Source: Viola odorata
Lineage: Eukaryota > Streptophyta > Magnoliopsida > Malpighiales > Violaceae
DNA length: 64,000 nucleotides
Direction: 5' to 3'
Assembly (NCBI GenBank): GCA_963691705.1
Contig: OY829537.1
Span: forward strand, 67,539,352-67,603,351
Below the pieces are notes generated by a model, which was given only the letters and a program-made list of their open reading frames with translations, ran no database searches and was not told the origin of the DNA. Each line of letters starts with the position of its first letter. Positions within the stretch are counted from its first letter, which is position 1. The translations under genes and the position numbers were made by a program. Below, in pieces: positions 35,802-47,805 of the stretch.

Positions 35802-36003
35802 TAGAGAGGATTCGACCTCGAATCCACATGCTGGTCCTCTTCAAGATCCTCATCATCACCTACAAGTAAGGAGACAAGTCATTAATATTGAACATTGGAC
35901 TAATAGCACCAAAAGAAGAAGGAATGTCAAGACGGTAAGCATTGTCATTAAGTTTCTCCACAATGAGGAAAGACTCATCTCCCCATTGGCTAAGCTTGCC
36001 CTT

Positions 36004-36570
36004 TCATTGAGTGGGAAAATGGTCCTTCCTTAAGTGTAGCCAAACCCATTCGCCAACGTCAAAGGTCTTGATGTTGATGTTTTTTTGCATCAACTTGGCG
36101 TTCAAGGTTTCCAAGCAGTCCTTGGCCTTCTCATGTAGTTTCTTCACTGCTGATGCTTTTTCCTCGCCATCTAAGCTAGCACAATCATTCAAAGGATGAG
36201 GTAACAAGTCTATGGGGGTGAGAGGGTTAAACCCATAGACTAGCTCAAAAGGAGAGAAACGAGTGGATGAATGCATAGTGCCATTGTAAGCAAATTTAAT
36301 GAAAGGAATGCAATCATCCCAAGCTTTGGCATATTGTTGTATCATGACACGTAACATAGCTCCTAATGTTCGATTGACCACCTCGGTTTGTCCATCCGTT
36401 TGTAGGTGGCAAGAGGTAGAAAACAACAATTTGGTGTCAAGTTTAGCCCATAAGACACACCAAAAATGACTAAGAAATTTACTATCCCTATCACTCAGTG
36501 TGACATGGTATGAAATGAAATGTGCCATTTTTGAAAAACGATCCACAACAAATTGTCTTTTCAACCCCAA
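36004..36570 (-). pseudogene. Element C integrase core (zinc site missing)
   Basis: Integrase catalytic core and C-terminal part, similar to element D, with SKMAHFI, SDRDSKF and GQTEVVNRTLG blocks. The first catalytic Asp and the HHCC zinc domain are absent. Sequence upstream jumps straight to RNase H across a run of 29 C at 36584-36612, so about 300 bp of coding sequence has been lost or replaced there. Confidence 0.85.
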
Positions 36571-36577
36571 AGTGACT

Positions 36578-36583
<6 letters not shown>

Positions 36584-36612
<29 letters not shown>
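36584..36612. repeat. Run of 29 C
   Basis: A homopolymer of 29 C on the plus strand at the deletion junction inside element C. It may be a true low-complexity patch or a sequencing or assembly artefact. Confidence 0.9.
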
Positions 36613-36619
36613 GTGTGCC

Positions 36620-38480
36620 TCCTTCACTTATGAATGCACAATTTACCCTTGCGAAAAAGAAAATCATCTTGCAACATGAATTTGCCGGAAGGGCCATTAG
36701 AGCATGCAAGGTAAGCATCGTGGAAATCAATATCATGTGCATACAAAGATGTGAGATGTGCAAAGCCTAAAAGGTGTGAGTGAAGAGAGGTTAAGAGAGG
36801 CATACCTCCGAGAAAGTGTATCGGCTACAATGTTCTCCTTGCCCTTCAAATATTTGATGTGGTAAGGAAAGCGCTCAATGAACTCCATCCAAGACACGTG
36901 GCACTTGTTAAGCTTCCCTTGTCCCTTCAAATATTTAAGGCTTAGGTGGTCCGTGTGTGTCACGACCTTACCTTTCTAAGTCCCGTGCGAGGCCTAGATC
37001 CCGCATCTAGGCTAGCCTTCTCTCGATACTTGATAGTAATCTCCAACAACCCAATCTAGTCTCCGCCCTTCCTTAGCAGTGCACTACTAGTTCTCTCACA
37101 TACTTAACTAGAAGTGGCAATCATAGCAAAGCCATCATGGCAGCACCATTCCATAACACGGAAGGCTCGCTCGAACACCTATGCCAGACCGGTATAGGAG
37201 AAGCTCACTTAGACAAGTATACTTTCATATCTTGTCCAGGGAAAGGTGAAGAGCTGTCACACCCCAAAAGACTTCCCTTCACATAACCGATAAGGGACAA
37301 TCCATCAACTCCATGTGTCTTCGGTGCATCTCAGAGTCTATGTTAAGGCTAAGCTTGCACACCAAGGCTTAGACCTTAACAGTGTGCACCATAAATTTCT
37401 TGGGCAAAAGGTAGTTCTCCTAAACATCAAGAGCCCACACAAGAGCATACAACTCACGGTCGTATGTACAATAATTGAGTTGGGGTCCCTTCAATTTTTC
37501 ACTAAAACACACCACGGGCTTCTTATCTTGAATCAAAATAGCCCCGATGCCTATCCCGCTTGCATCACACTCCACCTCAAATGTCTTGTCAAAATTAGGC
37601 AAGGCAAGGACCGGGCTTGAAGAAATCTTGTCCTTGAGTGTGGTGAAAGCCAACACTTGCTCCTCTCCCCACTTGAATGGAACATTCTTCTTGGTTAGGG
37701 AGTTGAGAGGTGTGGCAATGGTGGAGAAATCCTTGACAAAACGGCGGTAGAATTCGGCCAAGCCATGAAAAAAACGAACTTCCCCCACATTGGTTGGTGT
37801 AGGCCATTCGGCGATGGCCTTGATCTTCTCATTGTCTACCTTAAGACCCTCAGCACCGACAATAAAGCCAAGAAAGTGGACTTCTTCCAAACAAAACTCA
37901 TATTTTGATAACTTAGCAAAAAGCTTATGTTCGCGAAGTGTTAGAAAAACTTGGTGCAAGTGGTCCAAGTGGACTTGTGAAGATGTGCTATAAACCAATA
38001 TATCATCAAAATAAACCACAACAAATTTACCAATAAAAAGCCTAAGGACATGGTTCATAAGACGCATAAAGGTGTTAGGAGCATTAGTAAGACCAAAAGG
38101 CATAACTAACCATTCATAAAGTCCAAATTTAGTCTTAAGAGGCCGTTTTCCATTGGTCACCATCATGCATCCTAATTTGGTGATACCCACTAACTAAGTC
38201 AATCTTAGAAAAAAATTTAGCACTACTTAGTTCATCAAGCATATCATCCAAACGTGGAATAGGGTGAGAGTACTTTACCATGATCTTGTTTATGGAACGA
38301 CAATCCATACACATGCGCCAACTCCTATCTTTCTTTGGCACAAGGGGAAAGACTCTCCCTAATGAAACCCTTGGCTATGAGAGCGTCAATTTATGCTTGA
38401 AGTTCTTGTGTCTCCTTAGGGTTACAACGGTATGTTGGCCGGTTGGGAAGAGTGGAACTGGGGAGAAAATCAATCCGATG
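36620..38480 (-). pseudogene. Element C reverse transcriptase and RNase H (broken)
   Basis: RT with the [12 protein letters not shown] block (about 38300), MPFGLTNAP (about 38090) and YFDD active site (about 38010), followed by RNase H with [11 protein letters not shown] (about 37570) and a tail with [11 protein letters not shown] (about 36810). Breaks include a frame change near 38160, a lost stretch near 38345-38390, and a TAG near 37412. RNase H is split by the solo LTR at 36958-37381. Confidence 0.9.
36958..37381. mobile_element. Solo LTR (424 bp) inside RNase H of element C
   Basis: It begins TGTCACGACCTTACC and ends AGACCTTAACA, so it has TG...CA termini. It is flanked by GTGTG at 36953-36957 and 37382-37386. 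Removing it plus one GTGTG restores the RNase H reading across the VHTDH motif. It carries no coding sequence. It is a solo LTR or a very short non-autonomous element; its orientation is not clear. Confidence 0.9.
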
Positions 38481-41037
38481 TTCAATGCCACAGACGGGTG
38501 GAAGTCCATTAGGAATTTCCTCAGGGAAAACATCCTTGAAATCTAGCAAAAGAGAGGAAACACCACTAGGAAGAGAGGGGTTAGTGTTAGTGGAAAGCAA
38601 ACAATTGTCCTTGAACCAAATGAGGATGCAAGGTTTTCGTAAAATCATGGCATGCCTCACATCTTTGCCTTTAGCAAATAGGCTCACTTTCTTACTCATC
38701 TTCACTCCTCTCAAAGGCTCACTAGCTTGCTTACTTTTGTCAAGCCGTGTATTACCACTCGATGTATGCTCTCTTTTTTCATGCATGATGTTTTCCTCAA
38801 TCACACAACTTTTATTGTTCTCTCCACTCGGCGCATGCTCACTCTTTTCATGCCTGCTCTCTTCCTCTTTCCCACAACTTACTTTCTTCACTCCACTCCA
38901 CTCATTTTTCTTGTTAAGAGAAGAAGTAATTTCAAAAGTAGCACAAGCTTTTTCTAATTTGAGTTGATCCTCATAAACTTGGCTAGGAGGGAGGGGAGGA
39001 ATGAGGAATTTGCAGTCACCATGCTCTAGTTTGTAAGTATTTCAAAAACCATCATGGGTGGCTTTCTTATCAAATTGCCAAGACCTACACAAAAGGAGGT
39101 GGCTAGCATGCATAGGTGCTACATCACACAATTGCTCATCAACATAATTACCAATGTGAAAAGGGATGAGGAATTATTTGTGTACCTTGACCGTGCTCCC
39201 ATCATTAAACCAATTGAGCACATAGGGGTGTGGATGCTTTATAGTAGAAAGACCCAACGAATGCACAAGGAGGGAGCTAGCCACATCCGCACAACTCCCA
39301 TTATCCACGATGATGGAGATCACCATCCCATTTGCAATGTCGCAGATATGGAACAAGTTCTCCCTTTGCTCAATAATGTTATCATCTTCCTTGGCCTTAA
39401 GACTCAAGCTACGTCTCACAACAAAACACTTTGGCACATCCACAAAATCATATCCCGCCTCTTCTTCATTCACATCATCATCAACATCCCAAGGCACAAT
39501 ACGGTGAGAAGGATCCTCTTCATTGTCCTCACTCATAATATCTCCACCATCATAAATCACCATAACCCTCCTAATGGGACATTCGGCCCTCATATGGTCT
39601 TTGCCACCACATTTGAAGCATTCGATGTTTCGGGAAGGGGTTCTTTGGGTGGAGTTGTTGTTTGGTGTTTGTTTTGGAGGAAAATTCGATTGGTGTTTAG
39701 GGTAGGGGAGGGTGTTTGGCTTGGAAGGGAAGGTATTTTTGGTGGTGTCTTGGGGAGGCTTAGAAGTGAAAGTCGAATGTGGCCACGAATTTTTGAAAGG
39801 TGAAGACGAGTGGTAAGGAGGTTTAGGCTTGGAACTTACTTGCCTTTCAATCTTCAATGCCAAATGAAACATTTCATCCAAAGTGTTGTACGTTTGGAAG
39901 TCAAGTTGGTAGGCGATCTCCCTATGCAAACCACCTAAAAATCTTGCCATGGAGTCCTCCACACTTTCATTGACATTAGCACGCATAAGGCAAGTTTGCA
40001 TATCATGAAAATAATCGCTAACACTCTTTGTAACTTAGTGCAAGCGTTGGAGCCTTTGATGGAGGTCGCGGATATGATAGCTAGGCACAAATCTCCGCCT
40101 CATCTCATACTTCAATTCTTCTCAAGTGGCCACGGGTGGAATCCTCTCAACCCTTCGAGTCACAATCAATCGATCCCACCATTGGGTTGTCATGCCTGAA
40201 AACTCTACAATAGCTAACTTTACTTTTTTGTCCTCCGTATAATTATAGCAAGCAAAAATTCGCTCCACTTTGCCCTCCCATTCAAAATAGGCATCCGGAT
40301 CATCCTTGTTCTCAAACTTAGGAATGGAGAGCTTGATATTAGAGAGGTTGCTATCCACTCTCTCCTCGTGGCGTTGTCGGCCTCTAACCTCAAAAGGCTC
40401 CTCATACTCAAAGTGGGAATCATCATACACATGCTCATAACGAGGGGGTTGGGGTGGTCGAGGTCTCTCAAACACCGGTGGCACATAGGCATTGGCTCGG
40501 TGTAATAGAACGGCTAGGTGAGTGGTAAGTTGGTTTGGGGTAGAGACTTGTGGATGTCTAAGGGCATATGGTTGGGTAATGGGGTGGGGTGTATGTGTGA
40601 GGTTGTCTAGTCTCATGGCTGTGATCATATGTCGGTGGGGCACTATGGTGAGAATGGATGTCGTGGTTCTCATCTTCTTGGCTATGGTGGCTAGCGGCTC
40701 TAGCACCATCCACATGGTCACTCATGCGCGGCAGACCACAATACTCGAGGCTTGAAGGGTCATTTGGGCGTGTGGTTTGATGGTAGTGTGTAGTTGGTTG
40801 GGTATGTGGAGGTGGGGATGGAGGTGGATTTGGGGAATCTTTCGATGTCAAGGCAAGAATGGCAGCTGTGAGGTCCTTGGTGGCTTGCGCCTGTTGGGCT
40901 AATTGGCGTTGCACCTCCACCAACGTGTGGCTATTCTCATTCACTTGGGTCGTGAGAGAGGAAAGGGCTGGTGGGATACTAATGAGTGTGGAGGAGTCAT
41001 CCAACCCACTACCGTGCACAACATTTTCTTGAGACAT
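38481..41037 (-). pseudogene. Element C gag-protease (broken)
   Basis: The gag starts at 41037 (MSQENVV). The gag core with DPDAYFEWEGKVERIF lies near 40300. A zinc knuckle, CX2CX4HX4C (CFKCGGKDHMRAEC), lies near 39600. Protease with the IVDNGSCADVAS site is near 39290. A hydrophilic linker before RT (38727-38891) repeats HEKSEH and HEKREH motifs. The frame is broken near 40720, 40110, 40000 and 39040. Such gag-pro precursors form the particle and cut themselves. Confidence 0.87.
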
Positions 41038-41472
41038 TGATTGTACCTACAAAAATAAACAAACACAAGTTCTATATAAAAAGTTAGTCGCTCCCTTACG
41101 TGTTTCGCTCGTGTTTCACACTACACTCTATTGTTCTCACAACCTTACCCACTCTAATCTTCAATCACAAACCAATACTTAGGCTTAGCAAGACTCTAAG
41201 AATCAAAGAAACACTATGACCCAAAGGAAAAGGCTAGCTCAAATAAAGATGGAAGGAGAAAAGAAATTGTGAAACCGACAATTTGAATAAGAAAGAAGGA
41301 GAGAAAAAATAAGCACTTCAAATGCACGCCTAGTATGAGCTAAATACACAAACGAAAGATTACACACAATGGAACTCTTGGCTTTTGACTCACGAGAACA
41401 ACAATCAACCAAGGAGAAAGAACAATTTGGCTGAAAATATTGGAGAAAAATTCATACCAACCTAGAGGATGA
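41038..41472 (-). other. 5' leader of element C
   Basis: Non-coding stretch between gag start and the primer site. I see no gene. Confidence 0.7.
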
Positions 41473-41490
41473 CCAAATGCTCCGCTACCA
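41473..41490 (-). promoter_or_regulatory. Possible primer binding site of element C
   Basis: The minus strand reads TGGTAGCGGAGCATTTGG, two bases inside the LTR end. It matches the common initiator-Met site TGGTATCAGAGCC at about 10 of 13 bases, so it is either a decayed tRNA-Met site or one for another tRNA. Confidence 0.55.
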
Positions 41491-41492
41491 CA

Positions 41493-42338
41493 TGATATGA
41501 TCTTGGCTTTGATTTGGAGAAGATAGCCGGAATAGTTGGGTGATGGATCTAGTCCTCTTCAAGAGGTTAACAATTCGGATGAAGAAAGGATGGATGGACG
41601 AATGAAGATGGAGTTGGAATTATAAGTGTAGCGGTTTAATGGAGGATTGATAGAAATGGAAATGGAAAATACTTTTATTTAATTTAATAATCAAGGAAAC
41701 CCTTCTTACAACATGGCAAGACAACCTTTATAAGATGATTACTAAGGATCTCTAATCAAGACAACCCTTTCACTAACAAGAGTGAACAACCCGTTTGACC
41801 TTGATTTAGCAGGATAATTTGGTTTGAAGAACCCTAATAGCTAAACCTAGATAATTGGCCTTAGATGAAGATTCACTCAAATCAAAGAAAAGCATAAAAG
41901 AGTATGTTTAAGCCTATTTATATGAAGGCTATTTACATAGGGGGAAATCCTAAATTACCCTTGGATAAAGGGGCTTGGATCACCTAGAAGCTAGCTTGAA
42001 AAGGGACTTGGACAAGTCATAATACGAGTCTAGCGGTATACCGCCAAGCTCACTGCTCCCAGCCTTCCAAACGCCGACCCTAGCGGCATACCGCTAGGGA
42101 CCTGGCGGTATGCCGCCCGAAGTTGCCTCGCGAGCTTTTGGCGATGCTTTCCCATGGTTTGCGGGGCCCACCTGCGAGGTCCGTACGGGTCCGAGAGTGA
42201 GCATGTTGGCGTGCACACACTTCAACCATTAATCCTTCGCCTCCAAGTTGCTCTCCTCGGCTCGAATGGTCTTCAAGAGAATGACTACCAACCCTTTGCT
42301 CCGTGTGAAGTATCCATGAGCTCCCCGTGCTCGTACCA
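41493..42338 (-). repeat. 5' LTR of element C
   Basis: 846 bp, from TGATATGATC to CTCGTACCA on the plus strand. A TATA box (minus strand CCTTCATATAAATAGG) lies at 41913-41928. The right half matches 35423-35789. It contains paired GCGGTATACCGC and GCGGCATACCGC palindromes near 42030-42115. Confidence 0.8.
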
Positions 42339-42343
42339 CTCAC

Positions 42344-42740
42344 GAGTGAAAACCTAGACCTGATAACAACTGTGTTACCTAACCTATTCTATTTCAAGTG
42401 AGGTTCTCACAAGGGTTGCTTATGATGGGGTTTGAATCGAGTCCACAATTCGGTAGCAACTTCGGGTTTTTCTTGAGGTTAATCCTAATTTGTAAAACTG
42501 AATATTAGAACAAGGTTCGAGTCTACGAACAACAGATTAAATACTCCCAAGACAAAGTCTCAAATTTATGATAAAAAAGGGTCTCTTTATTATTGAGTCA
42601 AGCTGCCCCTTAAATAGGCGTTATGCGCTAGTACTACTTCTAGGAGTTTTACTCGACTAATAAGTCTATTTACTTAATTAAATAACTAAATAAAATAAAT
42701 AATACAATAACTAATTACATTTCCAGAAGCTTTAAGAGGC
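42344..42740 (-). repeat. Probable LTR fragment of element E
   Basis: Non-coding, with a TATA-like CGCCTATTTAAGG on the minus strand near 42610. It sits between element C and the protease fragment of E. Its identity as an LTR is inferred from the context. Confidence 0.45.
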
Positions 42741-43699
42741 TTCCTCTTTGACGCTGCCATCTCTTGCGCCAAAATAGATTTTGCGCACACATAATGTATT
42801 CCTCACTTCTCTCCCTTTGGTATAAACACTCTTCTCTCCTTTTCTATAAATTCCGCTCTCTGCATGCTCACTCTTTTCATGCATGTGTTTTCCTCTCGCA
42901 TGCTCACTCTTTTCATGCGGGTTGTTTTTCTCACAAATTCTCTCCACATGCTCTCTATTTTCATGTGAGGTGTTTTCTCTCTCTTTCTCTCTTTCTTTTC
43001 GACACTCAACTCTCCTTTTTCTTTTTCTTTCTTTTTGTTCTTAAAATCAGTATAAGACTCAATGAGCCACTTTTGATCCTTATAGACTTGGAGAGGTGTC
43101 AACGGTGCAAGGGTGAACTTTCGCCCATCCTTCACTAGCTTGTAGCGGTTGCTCTTCCCTTCGTGAACCTCTTGTCTATCAAACTGCCACGACCTACCTA
43201 ATAGTATATGACTAGCACTCATAGGCACGACGTTGCAATAGACCTCATCCTTGTAGCTCCCAATAATTAATGCGACCAACATTTGATGCGTAACCTCTAA
43301 CTCTTCACTGTCGGTCATCCACTGAAGATTGTAGGGTTTCGGACGCTTGATCAATGGAAGGTTCAACTTGTGCACAAGTAAGTAACTTGCGCAATTGGTG
43401 AAGCTCCCATTGTCGATGATGTTGGAGCACATCTTCTCACTCACAAGACAACGTGTATGAAACAGATTCTCCCATTGCTCCACATCGCTCGTCTCTAGCT
43501 TCGGTTGAGCGCTCAAGTTCCGCTTAACCACAAGTGCAAACGCTCGCTCGGCCACTACAACCTCACCATCGTCTGAATCACTACTGTCCTCTTCCTTCTC
43601 ATACCTCGGCTCCTCAACCTCATGATCGTCCTCACTGCCTAAGTGGTTGTTCTCCTTGATAATCAAAACCCGTTTGTTAGTGAAGGCAAATGAAACCAC
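42741..43699 (-). pseudogene. Element E: Ty3-gypsy protease fragment
   Basis: This is an open stretch of 298 codons with an aspartic protease region (NIIDNGSFTNCAS, near 43410) related to that of element C, followed by SHILLGRSWQFDR and a lysine/glutamate-rich linker with HEKSEHA repeats. Gag lies upstream in such elements and RT downstream; neither is present. It is a deletion remnant. Confidence 0.85.
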
Positions 43700-45099
43700 C
43701 TATGATGAACCAATGCGAATGTAAATTGATTTAAACTGATCCGAGAAACCCGAAAAGAATTTAATGAAAAACTAAAACTCAATCCAAATTGACCCAATTT
43801 TATTATTTAGAGGAAAAATATAAATTGTCAATTGTCAACAACAAATAGAATATTAAATTACTATAAAAATAACTAATTAATTAATGTACTCCTTTATGAA
43901 TTAAGAAAGTGGAATATTTATATTTGTGATAATTAAATGATATTTTAGATAGATTATTAATTGATATAAATACATTACCTAAGTATATTTAATTTTTTAA
44001 CAATAATTTATGTAATTTTTTTTGAAAAAACGTGGATGTGAAATACTTTAAGATTAAAATACTATTCAATTATAGAAAAATAAATTTATTATATTAAGAA
44101 AACAAAACAAATTAATAAAAAATAAGAAATGAGTTGATAGAAACCGACAAAACTAGTAAAATCAAACCTAATTACAAAAATAACTCGATTGATTTAACCG
44201 ATCTAATTTTAAAAATCAGAAATTTCAAAATAAAACTCATATCTAATATAACTGATTCACCAATCCGAACCGATTTGGTTCAACTAGGTACTCGGTCAAA
44301 TGGGTACCTAGTTTGACTAGGTGGAAAAGTCAACGATCTGAAACGAACCAGTCAAACTAGAAATTCGAACCGAAATCACAAACGATTCAAGTACCCAAAC
44401 TACGAACACTCCTATAAATTAAGTATAGTATATCATTTATGATGATTAAGAGGATTTTAATATGTTAATAAAATTTAAAAGATTGAAAGTCCGTGATTTT
44501 AAAAGTGACTTTTTTTAATGAAGGAAATTTGGAAAAAAAAGTTTTTTTCTATTTTTTTGGTATTTTTCTACTCTTCAACTTTAAGATGGAAAAATAATTT
44601 ACCTTCCAAAGTGATCTTAATTAGTTTGAGAGTGGTTTGTACTTCCCCTATATTTTACCTCGCCAGAGGTCAGAACTAGGTCTTATCTACTTGCACTCGT
44701 CTTATATTATCGTTTTCAATTTAATCAGCTTTTTGAAAGAAAAAGATGAAAAAATAAAAAAACTCGATTTAATATCAATTTTATCCAATATTTTTTGTCT
44801 AAAATCCTACTGGTGCATTAGAAAATGATCTTTTTTTTATAATTAAAAAGGAAAAAATTAAAAACAAATCATGGAGATTGAATTATTTTATGATAATAAT
44901 TTTTAATAATAAAAAAAATAAAGAAAAATAGGAAAAATAAAGAACTAAGAAAAATAGGTGAAACTAAAGAATTAAGAAAAACAGGAGAAAGTAAGAATTA
45001 TGAAAATTCAAACAATTTCAAAAAAAGATAATGAATTCGTAGAAATATATAAAGAATTTCAATATCTTACATAAATTTACACTAATTTCAATTTTAAAG
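43700..45099. other. AT-rich intergenic DNA
   Basis: No gene is seen. Short frames are random AT-rich sequence. The sequence AACTACGAACACTCCTA near 44400-44416 resembles the terminal sequence of hAT-type elements (TAGGAGTGTTCG when reversed), but I could not find a matching left end. Confidence 0.7.
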
Positions 45100-45640
45100 A
45101 TTTATTTGTTAGAAAAAAAATTGACTTTTCTTTTCACAATGAGGCAAATGTGATTTATTATATATTAAAGAGGAAGTTTCCTCAACTCTAGCAATTATTC
45201 ACTTAGACAAAAATTAAGGAGAAAAGCCTTACAATTAGCTATTTATACTTAGGTCTAGAAAATAGCATCTACCACAAAAATGTCCTTAATATGGCTATCT
45301 TGGAGGGTTCCTTTGGAGGGGTTTAGACTCCAAGGTCTTGACTCATAAGTGGAACCTGTGTGTCGCACCCATTTGGGTTTGTGCGCGCCTGTGTCGTGCG
45401 CTAGGGTTTCCGCGCCTGTCCCGTGCGTTAGGGCTTTCGTGTTCTCGCGATCGAGCCCATAGTGCACAAGGGCCATCTTTAAGGGGTCTCTTTGGCCTAA
45501 GTCATGGTCCTCTTTGGCGAGCGCCCTCTCGAAGCACAAGGCCATCCTTCGAGCCTTAGCTCTTGTCACATGTCCATTTGGTGCCTCTTTCTCCAAGTCA
45601 GTGGTAGGTCCGCTTGGTGCCTCCTCCTCATTGGCGTATC
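45100..45640 (-). repeat. Ty3-gypsy 3' end and LTR fragment
   Basis: On the minus strand the frame 45596-45255 begins with GHVTRAKARRM, like the PITRSMAK tail that ends gypsy polyproteins and overlaps the LTR. A TATA box, TATAAATAGCT, lies at about 45238-45248 on the same strand. Termini were not found. Confidence 0.55.
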
Positions 45641-47805
45641 CACCATGGGGGTAGTGGGGTAACTGCCCCCACTGACCAAAAATAAAACAAGCCCTATACT
45701 TATACGTTTTTTAATTTTGCCCCCACAAAAGTATTAATATTGGTATATTTTTTGACAAAATAATATATAAGTGGTTCTGTAAATGTGTTAAATTTAAATT
45801 TCAGACTCGTAGGTCGTACATTAAAAATAAATCTACTTAAAATTATTTAGTATAATAAAGATTAAATCAATAATTTATCTCAAAATAAATAGATCTACAT
45901 GAAATTACCCTCACTACTTTTTCCACTTATATATTTATGTATTTATGAAAAGAATAAGTATTCATGTATTTTCTCCATAAAAATTAATTGTTCAAGCACA
46001 TATATAGTACATAAAAAGGATGATTTAAATTATATAGTCCAATTAAATAGTATAAAATTAAACAAAGTAAATAACACAAAATAATTGTTATAAAAAAAAC
46101 TTCACTTCACTGTTTTTGAACTTGTAGATTCCTAAAATACCAACAATCTCTACAAATATACGAAAGTGAAAAAAAATATACAATTTTTTAAATCTTAATA
46201 GGAATTATTTGCCCCTAGTGAAAAAAAATCCTAAATCTGCCACTACTCCTTCTTCAAGTCAATGGTAGATTGAATTGCATCATTTAGGGTAGCGTTAGGT
46301 TGATAAAATGTTATTTCCCCCCTGAAATTTTTCTCCCATCTCTATTTTAGGGTAGCGTTAGGTTGACGAAATATTATTTTTCCCTTCAAATCACTCTCAT
46401 AGAAAAGTTATACCTGGGAGAGTGATTGAAATGAATATTAATTTTTTTGCGTTTGGTTAGCATTTAAGATTCTTATGAAAGTATCATTTTTGTGTTAGTT
46501 TTGTACTCAAGAATCCTAGAAAAAAGTAAAAAAAAACTACTACTTTATCCTTAAATAATAATAATTATTTTACTACTTTAAATACAATATAAGATAGATC
46601 TTTAACTTATTCTAAAATATAATACAATTAAAAATAATTTTGTGGGAACATCTTAACAAAAAAAATTAAAAATAAGGAGGAACGATAGAGTGTAAACTCA
46701 CCCTCTTAAAGATTTAGCCTATGTATGGGAACAAGGATTAGAGTGGAAAGGAAAGAGAGGGAATGGAAATTTTAAAAATTTCCCTTGTATGGGAAAAAAA
46801 GTACAAGGGAATTAAAGGGAATAGCAAGTGAATAAGGAGGAGATAAATTGTAAAAATTTCATTCCGGGCCCATAAAATATTTCCTCCCACTTGAGGAAGG
46901 AATTAAAGAGAAATAAAAAATTATTCCATTATTGTGCTTGCCTCCACACGATCTCCTCGCCTCTGTCTTCTTCATCTCCTCTGCTCTCTCTCGCTCAAGC
47001 TACAATTAACAAAAGCTCTGTCGATCAGCCTTAATCGCCTCACTCTCGTGGCTGCCATAAAATTAACATTTGGATGGTTTTTTGGAGGTTTTTTTGTGTG
47101 GATTCGGGTAGTCTTTGGTGGCTATCATCGTGAATCTAAGGCTGTTTTCATGGAGGTGGTTGTGGCTGACTTAGTGACATTTTTCTGGTTTGTAAAAGGC
47201 CGAAAATGACGCTGATATGTTAATAGGGCACAATAGAGGATTGAATAATAGAAGCGATGTGATCTGGACAGTAGAAGCTAAAAGGTAAAATAGTAAAAAT
47301 AACTAATTTTTTCTTTCTTTCAATTCATGTTGTCGTACATAAATATTAAAATTTTCTTTCTTTTCCCTTCTATATAAAATATGCAGCCATACAAAAGAAT
47401 TTTTCTAGAAATTTTCTTCCTCTACTTTTCTTTTCTTTCCATTGTTAAATTTTTCTTCTTTTCCTTCGCGCACTTTAGGTTTCATACAAAAGATTAAAGA
47501 TATACATTAATGTATATAGTAAAATAAAATGAGCAAACATGTAATTTCAATCAACACAAATTTTTTTTGGATTCGAAAAAGTGAAATTTCTCACCTCTTA
47601 GTTATGAAATCACTTTTCCCCACAATAAAGTTTAGAATCTCAGATCGTCGAGTCAGTTTTCTTCTTGATTTCGTAAATCAAACACTACCTAAGGGTATTC
47701 AATTTCCTTTTTATTTTACTTTGGGCCTTAGTCGGAAAAAAGTTTTTCAATGTATTGTTAAAGTTTTAGAAATCTCTAAAATGATATATACCAAAAATAA
47801 GATGG
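45641..47805. other. AT-rich intergenic DNA with short repeats
   Basis: No gene can be supported. TTAGGGTAGCGTTAGGTTGA occurs twice (46287 and 46345), marking a 58-bp direct repeat. Purine-rich DNA at 46740-46830 and pyrimidine-rich DNA at 47340-47480 are roughly inverted to one another and enclose a C+T-rich stretch (46935-47030) that looks like the 5' end of a host gene, so this could be a small transposon with captured sequence. Confidence 0.5.

Larger units (their letters stand above)
35423..42338 (-). mobile_element. Element C: decayed Ty3-gypsy retrotransposon
   Basis: Minus-strand element with a truncated 3' LTR (35423-35789), polypurine tract, integrase, RNase H, RT, protease, gag, a possible primer site and a full 5' LTR (41493-42338). 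Many stops and frameshifts are present. Integrase has lost its zinc-binding part, and a 424-bp solo LTR sits in the RNase H. The family is close to D by integrase sequence. Confidence 0.88.

Noticed and set aside
39054..39803. Plus-strand frame of 249 codons
   Set aside because: Antisense of the element C gag-protease, which has recognisable zinc-knuckle and protease motifs on the minus strand.
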